Shown here: piece by piece, positions 16,777 to 26,044 of the stretch
How the letters are laid out: the number at the start of each line of letters is the position of its first letter
Numbering within the stretch: position 1 is the stretch's first letter
Source of the DNA: Nocardioides sp.
GTDB lineage: Bacteria; Actinomycetota; Actinomycetes; Propionibacteriales; Nocardioidaceae
Assembly: GCF_030150155.1 (NCBI RefSeq)
Contig: NZ_JASLGR010000040.1
Span: forward strand, 79,626 to 143,625
Length of the DNA: 64,000 nt
Direction: 5' to 3'
Translations under genes and position numbers: made by a program
The notes under the pieces: model-generated
What the model was told of the DNA's origin: nothing
The model's input: the letters and a program-made list of their open reading frames with translations, nothing else
Database searches by the model: none

Positions 16777-18933
16777 ATGCCCCGAGCCCGTCAGCATGCT
16801 GCCTTCGTGCTGCTCGGAATCCTCGGGTTCCTCGCTCCGACGCTCCTCCAGAGCGCCGTTCCGGCGCTGGCGACCCCCGCCTCAGCGGTCGTGGTCCGAG
16901 CCGAGAGCGACACCACCGCGACGCCGCTGACGGTGGAGATCGCCTCGCTGTCGCCGACCGCGATCCCGGCCTCCGGACCGGTGGTGGTGACCGGCACCGT
17001 GACGAACAGCGACACCACGGCCTGGCAGGACGTGGCGCTCTACCCGTTCATCGGGTTCCACCCGATCACCACCGAGGCCGAGCTCACCGACGCGGTGGCG
17101 ACGCCCGAGACCGCGGAGGTCGGCCAGCGGATCACCCTGGAGGGCGACTACACCAAGATCGGCCAGCTCGAGCCCGGCCAGACGGTCTCCTTCTCGCTGC
17201 GCGTCCCCCGCCGCCACCTCACCCAGCTCGGTGTCACGGCCTCCGGCGTCTACTGGTTCGGCGTGCACGCCCTCGGCTCGGGCCCGCACGGCTTCGACAA
17301 CGTCGCCGACGGCCGGGCCCGCACCTTCCTGCCGCTGCTGGACAAGAACGCGAACAGCGTCACCGCGACGGTGATCGTGCCGATCCGAGGGGCGGTGGCG
17401 TACACCGCCGACGGCGCCGTGGCCGACACCGACCGCTGGCTGACCCTGCTGCGTCCCGGCGGCCGCCTCGCCCGCCTCGCCGAGCTGGCCGCGGCCCCCG
17501 GCGGCCACGACGTCTCCTGGCTGGTCGACCCGGCTGTACTGGGCGCCGTCAAGCGTCTGGCCGACGGCAACCCGACCCGTCCCTTGGAGGTCGAGACCGA
17601 CCCGTCCGGCGGCGCCAGCGGCTCCCCGTCGGCCACCCCCAGTGCCACCGCGAGCGCGGCCTCGGCACGGTCGGCCGACACCGTCGACCCCGCGACCGAG
17701 CTGACCGGCCTGGCGACCCACTGGTGGACCCAGATGCTGGCCGCCCTGCAGGGCTCCGACGTGCTGGCGCTGCCGTACGGCGACCTCGACCTGGCCGCTG
17801 CGGCCTCGCACAACCCGGCGATCTACACCTCCGCCCGCGACCTCAGCACGTCGACCCTGAAGGAGTGGGGGATCCCGTTCACCCCGGTCAACGCACCGGT
17901 GGCGGGCCAGCTCGACGAGTCCACCGCCTCGATGCTGGCCGAGCGTGACCCGGCCAGCACCGTCCTGGTCTCCGACGCGATCCTTCCCGACGACGCCACC
18001 ACGACCCAGATCCGTACCGGCTCCCTGCACCTGGTCGCCTTCGACTCGGCCTCGAGCGCGGGCGGTCCGGCTCCGACCGAGGCGTTGGGCGGTACGGCGC
18101 TCCGGCAGCGGATCCTCGCCGAGGCAGCGCTGCGCAGCCTGACCTCCTCCTCCGACCCGCTGGTGGTCGAGCTGCCCAGCCGCTGGTCGGTGGCCGACGC
18201 CCGCGAGCTCGGTGCCGGGCTGCGCCAGCCCTGGCTGGGGCTGCACAGCCTGACCACGACGATGACCGGGGCACCGTCCACCGACGTCGCCGCCGACCAC
18301 CTCCACCCCGACGCCGGCGCCAACGCGAAGGCGATCAGCGGTCGCACCTTCCGGGCCGCATCGGACCTGATCCGCTCCGGCCGTACGCTCCAGCGGGTCC
18401 TGACCGGGAACAAGCACGTCGCCACCGCGACCCTGGCCGAGGCGCTGACCACGCTCTCCTACCAGGAGCGCGGCACCACCTCGAACGCCGCGGTGGACGC
18501 CCGGTTCACCATCTCCGCGATGCTCGCCAAGATCGCGATCAAGGCCCCCCGCGCCGTCACGCTGTCGGGGTCCAGCGGCCGGTTCGCCGCCACCATCAGC
18601 AACGACCTGAACCTTCCGGTCACGGTCTCGCTCAAGCCGATGACCGACGCCGGGATCTCGATCGACACCCCCAAGGCCGTCGACGTCGCCCCCGGCACCT
18701 CGGCCACGATCCTGCTCCAGGCCAGCGGCGCCCGGGTCGGCGTCCACGACGTCGAGCTGGTCCTGATGGACAGCGCCGGCACCCGTCTGAGCGCGCCCGT
18801 CTCGGTGCCGGTCCGGGCCGCGCAGGTCTCGAAGATCATCTGGGTCTTCCTCGCCGTGGGCTGTGGCCTGCTCTTCGGCGCGATCGGCTCCCGACTCGTC
18901 CGCCGATTCCGCAAGGGAGCCCGCAGTGAATGA
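16777..18933 (+). CDS. DUF6049-family secreted/membrane-anchored protein
   Basis: The 718-residue protein has an N-terminal signal peptide (residues about 1-37, hydrophobic core FVLLGILGFLAPTLL, AxA-type end), a large extracytoplasmic region and one C-terminal membrane helix (IIWVFLAVGCGLLFGAIG) followed by a basic tail. A Ser/Ala/Thr-rich linker lies near residues 275-305. It is the counterpart of Mycobacterium Rv3909, always next to murJ, so a role in envelope biogenesis is expected but not known. ATG 16777 lies 7 nt after TAGTCT (leaderless pattern). Its end overlaps the murJ start by 8 bp. Confidence 0.85.
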   Translation: MPRARQHAAFVLLGILGFLAPTLLQSAVPALATPASAVVVRAESDTTATPLTVEIASLSPTAIPASGPVVVTGTVTNSDTTAWQDVALYPFIGFHPITTEAELTDAVATPETAEVGQRITLEGDYTKIGQLEPGQTVSFSLRVPRRHLTQLGVTASGVYWFGVHALGSGPHGFDNVADGRARTFLPLLDKNANSVTATVIVPIRGAVAYTADGAVADTDRWLTLLRPGGRLARLAELAAAPGGHDVSWLVDPAVLGAVKRLADGNPTRPLEVETDPSGGASGSPSATPSATASAASARSADTVDPATELTGLATHWWTQMLAALQGSDVLALPYGDLDLAAAASHNPAIYTSARDLSTSTLKEWGIPFTPVNAPVAGQLDESTASMLAERDPASTVLVSDAILPDDATTTQIRTGSLHLVAFDSASSAGGPAPTEALGGTALRQRILAEAALRSLTSSSDPLVVELPSRWSVADARELGAGLRQPWLGLHSLTTTMTGAPSTDVAADHLHPDAGANAKAISGRTFRAASDLIRSGRTLQRVLTGNKHVATATLAEALTTLSYQERGTTSNAAVDARFTISAMLAKIAIKAPRAVTLSGSSGRFAATISNDLNLPVTVSLKPMTDAGISIDTPKAVDVAPGTSATILLQASGARVGVHDVELVLMDSAGTRLSAPVSVPVRAAQVSKIIWVFLAVGCGLLFGAIGSRLVRRFRKGARSE

Positions 18934-20797
18934 TCGCCAGGACCCTGCCCAGCCCGGCAAGCATCAGCGCGAGGGCGACGACCTGACGGCCCTGCGCCCG
19001 ATCCTGCACGCAGTCCAGGCGGCGCAGGCCGAGCGTGACGCGCAGGAGGCACGCGCCCGCCTGGCGGGCCGTCAGGCCGGCGACGACGCCACCGCCGAGC
19101 ATCCGATCGCCTACCGGATCGAGCAGGCCTACGCCCTGGCCCTCAAGCACGCTGAGTCGCCCGAGGAACAGCGCGTCACCCAGCAGGCCGAGCAGGGCGC
19201 GGTGATGCGCAACAGCGCCGTGATGGCCGCCGGCACGATCTTCTCCCGCGCCAGCGGCTTCATCCGCGCGGCACTGCTCGCCGCGGCCCTGGGGAACACG
19301 CTGCACGCCGACGTCTTCAACGTCGCGAACACGATCCCCAACATGCTCTACATCCTGCTGGCCGGCGGCGTGATCAACGCGGTGCTGGTCCCGCAGCTGG
19401 TCCGCTCGATCAAGAAGGACGGCGACGGGGGCCAGGCCTACACCTCCCGGATCATCACCGCCGCGGGCACGTTCCTCGCCGTGGTGACGGTGCTCCTCAT
19501 CGTCGCCGCACCGCTGGTGATGCGGCTCTTCGTCTCCTCCGACATCTCCGGCCCCGCCTTCGACTCCACCGTCGACTTCGCCCGGCTGTGCCTGCCGCAG
19601 GTCTTCTTCTACGGCATGTTTGTGCTGGTCGGACAGATCCTCAACGCCCACGGCCGGTTCGGCCCGATGATGTGGGCGCCGATCATCAACAACATCATCT
19701 CGATCGCGGTGCTGGTGCTGTACCTGGTGGTGTTCGGCACCGCCACCCCCGACGCCGCCGGCTACTCCGCCGGCCAGGAGTGGCTGCTCGGACTCGGCTC
19801 GACGGTCGGCATCGCCGCCCAGTTCGCGGTGCTGGTGCCCTACCTCCACGCCGCCGGAGTCACGCTGCGGCCGCGCTGGGACCTGCGCGGCGCCGGCCTC
19901 GGCCACACCCTGCGCCTGGGGGTCTGGACGGTCCTCTTCGTCCTGGCGAACCAGATCGCGTACTTCGTCGTGGTGCGGCTCTCCACGAACGGCTCGGCGG
20001 CCGGAGGCACCGGCTACACGGTCTACTCCACGGTCTTCCTGATCGTGATGGTGCCGCACGCCATCGTGACCGTCTCGCTGGCGACCGCGATCCTGCCCCG
20101 GCTCTCGGCCGCCGCCGGGGAGAACGACCAGCGCCGCCTGGCGCGCACCCTCGCACCGACCCTGCGCACCGCACTGGCGGTGATGGTCCCCTTCGCCGCG
20201 GTGCTGCTGGTGGTGGCCCGTCCGATGGCGATGGTGCTGCTCGGCTACGGCTCGGCGAAGGCCACCGTCGACAACTACGTGCCGACCCTGATGCTCTTCG
20301 GTGGCGGCGTGATCGCCTTCACCGTGCACTACCTGATCCTGCGCGGCTTCTACGCCCGCGAGGAGAACCGGATCGTCTTCTACATCCAGTGCGCGGTGGC
20401 TGCGACGAACATCGTGGTCGCTCTCGTTGCGGTGCACTTCGCCTCCGCCGAGCACACCGCCCCGGCCCTGGTGATCGCGTACACCGCGTCGTACGTCGTC
20501 GGCGCCTGCCTCTCCTACCGGGTGCTGAACCGACGCGTCGGCGGACTCCAGACACCCCTGCTGGTCAGGTTCGTGATCCGGCTGCTGGCCGCCGTCGTGG
20601 CAGCGCTGGCGGTGAGCTGGGTGCTGATCACGGTGGTGCCGTGGCTGCACAGCGATGCGGGCCTGATCGGGTCCCTGATCAAGGGCGGGATCGTCGGCGG
20701 CGTCTTCGGGCTGGTCTACATCTACGCGGCCCGCGCCTTGCGGATCTCGGAGGTCACGAGTGTGATCAGCATGTTGAGCCGCCGCGTGCGGCGCTAG
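18926..20797 (+). CDS. murJ: Lipid II flippase MurJ (MviN)
   Basis: The 623-residue protein has about 14 transmembrane helices of the MOP superfamily. The MurJ core begins near residue 100 with VMRNSAVMAAGTIFSRASGFIRAALLAAALG and continues with NVANTIPNMLYILLAGGVINAVLVPQL. It flips lipid II across the membrane for peptidoglycan synthesis. An N-terminal cytoplasmic extension of about 95 Ala/Arg/Glu/Gln-rich residues, probably helical, precedes the core. GTG 18926 has AAGGGAG upstream and overlaps the DUF6049 gene. Unlike mycobacterial MviN, the pseudokinase and extracellular domains are not fused but encoded by the next gene. Confidence 0.95.
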   Translation: MNDRQDPAQPGKHQREGDDLTALRPILHAVQAAQAERDAQEARARLAGRQAGDDATAEHPIAYRIEQAYALALKHAESPEEQRVTQQAEQGAVMRNSAVMAAGTIFSRASGFIRAALLAAALGNTLHADVFNVANTIPNMLYILLAGGVINAVLVPQLVRSIKKDGDGGQAYTSRIITAAGTFLAVVTVLLIVAAPLVMRLFVSSDISGPAFDSTVDFARLCLPQVFFYGMFVLVGQILNAHGRFGPMMWAPIINNIISIAVLVLYLVVFGTATPDAAGYSAGQEWLLGLGSTVGIAAQFAVLVPYLHAAGVTLRPRWDLRGAGLGHTLRLGVWTVLFVLANQIAYFVVVRLSTNGSAAGGTGYTVYSTVFLIVMVPHAIVTVSLATAILPRLSAAAGENDQRRLARTLAPTLRTALAVMVPFAAVLLVVARPMAMVLLGYGSAKATVDNYVPTLMLFGGGVIAFTVHYLILRGFYAREENRIVFYIQCAVAATNIVVALVAVHFASAEHTAPALVIAYTASYVVGACLSYRVLNRRVGGLQTPLLVRFVIRLLAAVVAALAVSWVLITVVPWLHSDAGLIGSLIKGGIVGGVFGLVYIYAARALRISEVTSVISMLSRRVRR

Positions 20798-20848
20798 ATT
20801 AGAGGCCTCGGGCTGGGGGACGCCCGTCTGAGCAGTCAGGGGGGTGAT

Positions 20849-22624
20849 ATGCCGAACAGCCGAGCAGGTGATCTGCTGGCGGGTCGCTATCGTCTCGATG
20901 ACCTGATGAGCGAGTCCGACCGGGGCCGCTTCTGGCGGGGCTACGACACCATCCTGGCCCGCACCGTCAGCGTTCACGCACTGCTCTCGGAGGACCCTCG
21001 CGCCGATGCGCTGCTGGCCGCGGCGCAGGACTCGGCCCGCCTCAACGAGAGCCGCTTCCTCCGCGTCCTCGACATCGACTCCCGCAACGGGATGACCTTC
21101 GTGGTCAACGAGTGGGGGTCGGGCACCTCGCTGGACCATCTGCTCGCCGCCCGCGGTCCACTGGCCGCACGCCCCGCCGCCTGGCTGGTCGGCGAGGTCG
21201 CCGCCGCCCTGACCGTCGGCCATGAGGCCGGGGTCGCCCACGGCCGGCTCAATCCCGAGAACGTCCTGATCGACCGGGCCGGGTCGGTGCGGATCATCGG
21301 CTTCGCCGTGGAGGCCGCCCTCTTCGGGCTGCCACCGAACCGGATCGACGTCGATCTCGTGGACCTGGCAGCGCTGCTGGAGGCGACCCTGACCGGCCGC
21401 TGGGCTGGTCTGTCGGAGTCGGCGGTGCCGCCCGTGCCGCACGAGCAGGGTGGCCTGCTCGACCGTGACCGCGACCACCTGCTCACCCCGCGCCAGCTCC
21501 AGCCCGGCGTGCCGAGCGTGCTCGACGAGCTCTGCCACGAGATCCTCAACCGGCCGCACGGTCGTCATGCCGGGCCGCGTACAGCGCGGGAGATCCACGA
21601 CGTGCTGTCCGACTTCGTCGGCGATCCGGGCGACCTGCACGACGAGGCCCTACGGCTGAGCGTCGCCGGTCAGTCGCAGCCGAACGGCGCCCACCCCGCG
21701 ATCCGGACCACCCCCGCGGCCTCGGCGAGCCCGCCGGCGCCGAAGGTCGACCCGGAGCGGACCGCCCCGCTGGCCCTCAGCGACCTGCCGACCCAGGAGG
21801 GCACGCCGATCTTCGGTGAGGACGGCAACGTGGAGTGGTTCAGCCCGCGGGCGGCCAAGCCGACTCCCCCGCCCCCGCCGGAGCCACCCCCCGCGCGGCC
21901 GCTCTTCGCCCCCTCCGACGAACCGCGACAGCCCCGTGCCGCCACGCCGTCGTCGTACGACACCGACTCCTCGCACGACTGGATCTTCTCCACCCCGTCC
22001 GGGGTCGAGGAGGACGCTCCGGAGTCGGGTCGTCTGCTCCGGATCGGCCTGGCCCTGGGCGTGATCATCCTGCTGATCACGGCCGCGGCGCTGGTCTACG
22101 CGGTGGCCCACCACCACCCCGCGACCCCCACGACGACCCCGTCGGCCTCGGCGACCACGTCGGCGGCGAAGGTGATCCCGTCGATCACCGCGACCGCCTT
22201 CGACCCCGAGGGCACCCCGCCGACGGAGAACAACGACCTCGCGCCGCGGGCCGTCGACGGCGATCCGACCACGTCGTGGCGCAGCTCGACCTACTACCAG
22301 CAGTTCGGGCCGAAGGGGATCAAGACCGGGGTCGGGATGATCCTCGACCTGCACAAGGCCTACACGGTGACGTCCCTGGACCTGACCTTCGTCCAGCCCG
22401 GCACCGACGTCGAGGTCTTCGTCACCGACACCAAGCCCACCACGGTGACCGGCCTGGACCACGTGGCCGCACTGACCGCGGGCACCAGCAGCACGGTGAC
22501 GCTGGTGACCCCGACCCAGGGTCGCTACGTCACGCTCTGGTTCACCCGGCTGCCCGAGGTCTCCGGCGGCTTCCGGGTCCAGCTCGCCGAGGTCTCGGTC
22601 AAGGGCCGCGCGGTCGGGGAGTAG
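20849..22624 (+). CDS. Membrane-anchored pseudokinase, MurJ partner
   Basis: The 591-residue protein has an N-terminal protein-kinase-like domain (about residues 13-260), a Pro-rich linker, one transmembrane helix (about 397-420) and an extracellular discoidin/galactose-binding-like domain (about 450-585, AVDGDPTTSWRSS). Catalytic residues are lost: the HRDLKPEN loop is HGRLNPEN (131-138), DFG is GFA (151-153) and the VAIK lysine position is His43 in VSVHAL. It is therefore a pseudokinase. In Mycobacterium the equivalent domain is fused to MviN, is phosphorylated by PknB and recruits FhaA; a similar regulatory role in lipid II export is inferred. A PknB gene is present at the right end of this window. 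Confidence 0.88.
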   Translation: MPNSRAGDLLAGRYRLDDLMSESDRGRFWRGYDTILARTVSVHALLSEDPRADALLAAAQDSARLNESRFLRVLDIDSRNGMTFVVNEWGSGTSLDHLLAARGPLAARPAAWLVGEVAAALTVGHEAGVAHGRLNPENVLIDRAGSVRIIGFAVEAALFGLPPNRIDVDLVDLAALLEATLTGRWAGLSESAVPPVPHEQGGLLDRDRDHLLTPRQLQPGVPSVLDELCHEILNRPHGRHAGPRTAREIHDVLSDFVGDPGDLHDEALRLSVAGQSQPNGAHPAIRTTPAASASPPAPKVDPERTAPLALSDLPTQEGTPIFGEDGNVEWFSPRAAKPTPPPPPEPPPARPLFAPSDEPRQPRAATPSSYDTDSSHDWIFSTPSGVEEDAPESGRLLRIGLALGVIILLITAAALVYAVAHHHPATPTTTPSASATTSAAKVIPSITATAFDPEGTPPTENNDLAPRAVDGDPTTSWRSSTYYQQFGPKGIKTGVGMILDLHKAYTVTSLDLTFVQPGTDVEVFVTDTKPTTVTGLDHVAALTAGTSSTVTLVTPTQGRYVTLWFTRLPEVSGGFRVQLAEVSVKGRAVGE

Positions 22625-22659
22625 TCGGCGCGACGACGTACCGCCACTAGGCTCGAACA

Positions 22660-23547
22660 GTGGCAGCGCCCCTCCCCTGGTCACCGCCGACGACGACCTT
22701 CCTGCAGTACGCCGCCGACGCACCGCGTGCGCGTCCACTGACCTATCCGGGGTCGCCGCCGCCGACGTCCGTGGTGCAGCTGCTCGACGCCGAGCCGGTG
22801 ATCCTCACGCCTGCCGCGGCGGGCACTGACGGCACCGGCGTCGGGTCGCTCCCCCTCGGGTCGTCCAAGCACGGCAGCACCGTCGACGGCCTGCTGGCCT
22901 CCCTCGGCGCTGCCGTCGTGGCCGACCGGGTGCCGGTGCTGGCGATCGGATCGAACGCCTGCGGTGCCCAGATGCGGCACAAGGCGCACGCGGAGTCCTT
23001 CGCGCTGGGGATCCCGCTGCTCCAGGCCACGATGGTCGGGGCGCGGATCACGCACTCGTCGTTCCTCTCCTCCCTCGGCTACGTCCCGGCGACCCTCGCC
23101 CCGGCGCCGGGGGAGGTCGGGACCGTGCACGTCCAGTTCCTCGACGCCGACCAGGTGGCGGCACTGGACCGGACCGAGATCGGGTATCAGCGACGGTGGC
23201 TGCCCGCGGAGACCGTCGGCGTGACCCTGGCCGGCGGGAAGAGGCTGGCGGGGACGTACGCGTACGTCTCCGACGGCGGCACCCTCGGAGACCCCGGAGA
23301 CCCCGGAGACCCCGACGGCTCAGACGGATCAGACGGCTCCGATGCCACTCCCCTCGGTGACTCCTGGCCGCTGATGCCCCAGCCGGCACTGTTCGCCCGC
23401 CTCCGCGCTGCCTCCCCGACGCTGAGCGGTCTGCTCGCCGATGACGAGGAGTCCGTCACGCTCGCCCGCACGGACGCCGGCTGGCGACGTGCAGTGAATG
23501 CCGCCCTGGTCGAGGCCGCACTGGTCCTGCCCGAGGTGCCCTTCTGA
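22660..23547 (+). CDS. Gamma-glutamylcyclotransferase-fold-like hypothetical protein
   Basis: The 295-residue protein has VLAIGSNACGAQMRHK (residues about 88-103), resembling the YGSN motif of GGCT-fold proteins. The pattern HVQFLDADQVAALDRTEIGYQRRWLP resembles the family's 'LD..E..Y.R' region. The usual catalytic Glu cannot be placed with certainty, so function is open. Residues near 210-227 form a Gly-Asp-Pro/Gly-Ser-Asp repeat. GTG 22660 lies 6 nt after TAGGCT (leaderless pattern). It occupies the place where sigM stands in Mycobacterium, between the murJ group and trxB. Confidence 0.6.
   Translation: MAAPLPWSPPTTTFLQYAADAPRARPLTYPGSPPPTSVVQLLDAEPVILTPAAAGTDGTGVGSLPLGSSKHGSTVDGLLASLGAAVVADRVPVLAIGSNACGAQMRHKAHAESFALGIPLLQATMVGARITHSSFLSSLGYVPATLAPAPGEVGTVHVQFLDADQVAALDRTEIGYQRRWLPAETVGVTLAGGKRLAGTYAYVSDGGTLGDPGDPGDPDGSDGSDGSDATPLGDSWPLMPQPALFARLRAASPTLSGLLADDEESVTLARTDAGWRRAVNAALVEAALVLPEVPF
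23287..23340 (+). repeat. Two adjoining 9-bp triplicate repeats within the GGCT-like gene
   Basis: Three perfect copies of GGAGACCCC (23287-23313) are followed directly by three near-perfect copies of GACGGCTCA/GACGGATCA/GACGGCTCC (23314-23340). They keep the reading frame and encode (Gly-Asp-Pro)n and (Gly-Ser-Asp)n. Slippage there would add or remove whole tripeptides. Confidence 0.9.
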
Positions 23548-23637
23548 GGTGACTGCTGGTGAAGGGCCCGGTGGGAATCCGTCCCAGGGTCTTTGACCAG
23601 CAGTGAGCCCCTCCATGAGTCACCTAGACTTGGAGGC

Positions 23638-24606
23638 ATGACAAAGGGAACCGACGCTTCCGACCCGCGCAATGTGATCATCATCGGTTCCGGTCCTTCC
23701 GGGTACACCGCCGCGGTCTACGCCGCTCGTGCCTCGCTCGAGCCGCTGGTCTTCGAGGGCTCCGTCACCGCTGGTGGCGCCCTGATGAACACCACCGAGG
23801 TGGAGAACTTCCCGGGCTTCCCCGAGGGGATCATGGGCCCGGCGCTGATGGAGAACATGCGCGCCCAGGCCGAGAAGTTCGGCGCCGAGCTGATCACCGA
23901 CGACGTGATCGAGGTCGACCTGACCGGCGAGGTCAAGAAGGTCGTCACCTACGGCGGCACCTTCTACGCCAAGGCCGTCATCCTGGCGATGGGCTCGGGC
24001 TACAAGAAGCTCGGCCTCTCCGACGAGGACCGGCTCTCGGGTCGGGGCGTCTCCTGGTGCGCGACCTGCGACGGCTTCTTCTTCCGCGAGCAGCACATCG
24101 CCGTCGTCGGCGGTGGCGACTCGGCCGTCGAGGAGGCCACCTTCCTCACCCGCTTCGGCTCGAAGGTCTCGCTGCTGGTCCGCCGCGACGAGCTGCGCGC
24201 CTCGAAGATCATGGCCGAGCGTGCCTTCGCCGACCCGAAGCTCGAGATCGTCTGGAACTCCGCGGTGGAGTCGATCAACGGCGAGGACTCCCTGGAGTCG
24301 CTGACCCTGGTCGACACCGTCACCGGTGAGAAGTCGGAGCTGCCCGCCACCGGCCTCTTCATCGCGATCGGTCACGACCCGCGCTCGGAGTTGGTCAAGG
24401 GCCAGGTCGACCTGGACGACGAGGGCTACGTCCTCACCGCCGAGGGTTCGACCGCGACCAACCTGACCGGTGTCTTCGCTGCCGGCGACCTGGTCGACCA
24501 CACCTACCGCCAGGCGATCACCGCCGCCGGCTCCGGCTGCGCCGCGGCCCTGGACGCCGAGCGCTTCCTCGCGCTGCTCGAGCACCAGGCCACCGTCAAC
24601 GCCTGA
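23638..24606 (+). CDS. trxB: Thioredoxin-disulfide reductase
   Basis: The 322-residue FAD/NADPH flavoprotein reduces thioredoxin in the cytosol. Motifs: FAD-binding GSGPSGYTAAVYAAR (17-31), redox-active WCATC (Cys141, Cys144), NADPH-binding GGGDSAVEEATFL and the C-terminal FAD segment GVFAAGDLVDHTYRQAITAAGSGCAAALDAE. ATG 23638 is preferred to an upstream in-frame start because GGAGG precedes it and the family begins there; TAGACT 7 nt upstream also fits a leaderless transcript. trxA lies about 3 kb away, separated by an inserted MFS/M20 operon on the opposite strand. Its 3' end overlaps the convergent MFS gene by 11 bp. Confidence 0.97.
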   Translation: MTKGTDASDPRNVIIIGSGPSGYTAAVYAARASLEPLVFEGSVTAGGALMNTTEVENFPGFPEGIMGPALMENMRAQAEKFGAELITDDVIEVDLTGEVKKVVTYGGTFYAKAVILAMGSGYKKLGLSDEDRLSGRGVSWCATCDGFFFREQHIAVVGGGDSAVEEATFLTRFGSKVSLLVRRDELRASKIMAERAFADPKLEIVWNSAVESINGEDSLESLTLVDTVTGEKSELPATGLFIAIGHDPRSELVKGQVDLDDEGYVLTAEGSTATNLTGVFAAGDLVDHTYRQAITAAGSGCAAALDAERFLALLEHQATVNA

Positions 24607-26044
24607 TCTGTCCCGCCTCGATGGGCGTCCCGGCTTCGGCCGGGGCGCCCATCGTCGTAGTGGCCATCAGGGCGATCGCACCGATCAGGGCACTGACCGC
24701 GCAGATCGACCAGACCGCCAGGTAGCCCGAGAGCGGGGCGTGCCCGAAGTCGGGGTCGCCCAGCGATCCGGTCGCGGCCAGGCAGATCGCGAAGACCGCC
24801 GAGGCCACTGCCCCGCCGAGGGTCTTGGTGGCGTTGGTCATCCCGGTCGCGAAGCCGACCCGGTCGTGCGGTGAGACCGCTGCGGCCGCAGCAGGCAGGG
24901 CGGCGACCAGGGCGCCGGAGCCGGCCCCCGCGATCACCATCGTCACCACCGTGAGCACCCGGCTGTCGTGGAAGGGGAGCCAGCCGGCGTACCCGATGGC
25001 GACCAGCAGCGTCGCCGCGACCAGCGCCCAGCGCACCCCGATCCGGCGCGCGAGGGCCGGGTAGCTCAGGGCTCCGATCATCAGGCTGAGCACGTAGAGC
25101 CCGATCCGCAGCGACGTCTCCGACGCGGTCAGGCCGAACCCGTAGCCCGCCGTGTTCGGGTCGCTTCGTAGATATGTCGATAAAGGGATTTGTGCACCCA
25201 GAATGGAGATTCCGAACAGGAACGCGGTCACCTGCAGCGGCCACTGCGCCGGAGTCGCCATCAGTCGTACGTCGACCAACGGAGCGTGCCGGGCCGCCTC
25301 CACGCGACAGAACGGCACCACCATCGCCACCCCGGCGACGATCAGGAGCCACGGCAGCACGGCACCCGGACCCTGCAGACGCATCGCGATCAGACCGCCC
25401 ATCACCAGCCCGACCATCGTGGTCAGGACCGCCAGGCCCGCCCAGTCGAACCGACCCTCGGCGGTGCCCGCGACCTCCTCGACGCCGAACCAGATCGCGG
25501 CCAGGCACAGCGTCACGACGACCGCCGGGATCGCCAGCACCGTCGTCATCGACAGGCTCTCGACCAACGCACCCGAGGCCAGCGCACCCACGATCACGGA
25601 GAACTCCAACACCGCGACCAGGACCGCCGCCGAGCGCCGGGTGAGCTGATCGCGTCGATCGCTGCCCGAGGTCCGACGATGGATGATGGCGACCTCCAAC
25701 GGCAGCCAGACGACGTACGCGCCCTGCATCGCGGTGCCCACCAGGAACGTCGCGAAGTTCGGGGCGAAGGCCATCACCCAGGAGCCGGCGGCCGTCACCG
25801 CGGTAGCGAGCAGCAGCACCCGGCGGTGGCCGATCAGGTCGCCGAGCCGGGCCAGGGGTGGCACCAGCAGCGCCGAGACCACCAGCTGCGAGGCCTCGAA
25901 CCAGTTGACGTCGGCGTCGGCGATCCGGAGGTGATGGGCCATGTCGGAGAAGATCGGCGTGTAGTAACCCTGCAGGATCCCGCTGGCGAACTCGACGCAG
26001 GCCAGGAAGCCGACGATCGCGACAAGGCCGCGTGCCGGGCTCAC
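24596..26044 (-). CDS. MFS transporter (DHA2-type drug/proton antiporter-like)
   Basis: The 482-residue membrane protein has about 14 predicted helices. It includes the loop-2 motif LARLGDLIGHRRVLLLATAV, the MFS motif A region, and PLEVAIIHRRTSGSDRR in the central loop. The overall layout is that of 14-TMS DHA2 exporters (EmrB/QacA-like). The substrate cannot be inferred. GTG 26044 overlaps the stop of the M20 peptidase in a GTGA quartet, showing translational coupling; longer in-frame extension into the peptidase gene is a shadow. The end overlaps trxB by 11 bp on the opposite strand. Confidence 0.85.
   Translation of the reverse strand: MSPARGLVAIVGFLACVEFASGILQGYYTPIFSDMAHHLRIADADVNWFEASQLVVSALLVPPLARLGDLIGHRRVLLLATAVTAAGSWVMAFAPNFATFLVGTAMQGAYVVWLPLEVAIIHRRTSGSDRRDQLTRRSAAVLVAVLEFSVIVGALASGALVESLSMTTVLAIPAVVVTLCLAAIWFGVEEVAGTAEGRFDWAGLAVLTTMVGLVMGGLIAMRLQGPGAVLPWLLIVAGVAMVVPFCRVEAARHAPLVDVRLMATPAQWPLQVTAFLFGISILGAQIPLSTYLRSDPNTAGYGFGLTASETSLRIGLYVLSLMIGALSYPALARRIGVRWALVAATLLVAIGYAGWLPFHDSRVLTVVTMVIAGAGSGALVAALPAAAAAVSPHDRVGFATGMTNATKTLGGAVASAVFAICLAATGSLGDPDFGHAPLSGYLAVWSICAVSALIGAIALMATTTMGAPAEAGTPIEAGQIRR

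Noticed and set aside
18836..21640. Minus-strand frame of about 930 codons opposite murJ and the pseudokinase
   Set aside because: Shadow of two well-supported genes, His/Asp/Gly/Arg-rich and without motifs.
23573..23600. GGGAAT upstream of trxB as a sigma-R promoter
   Set aside because: The -35 matches but no GTT lies 18-20 bp downstream; at that distance the sequence reads CCAG/AGCA.
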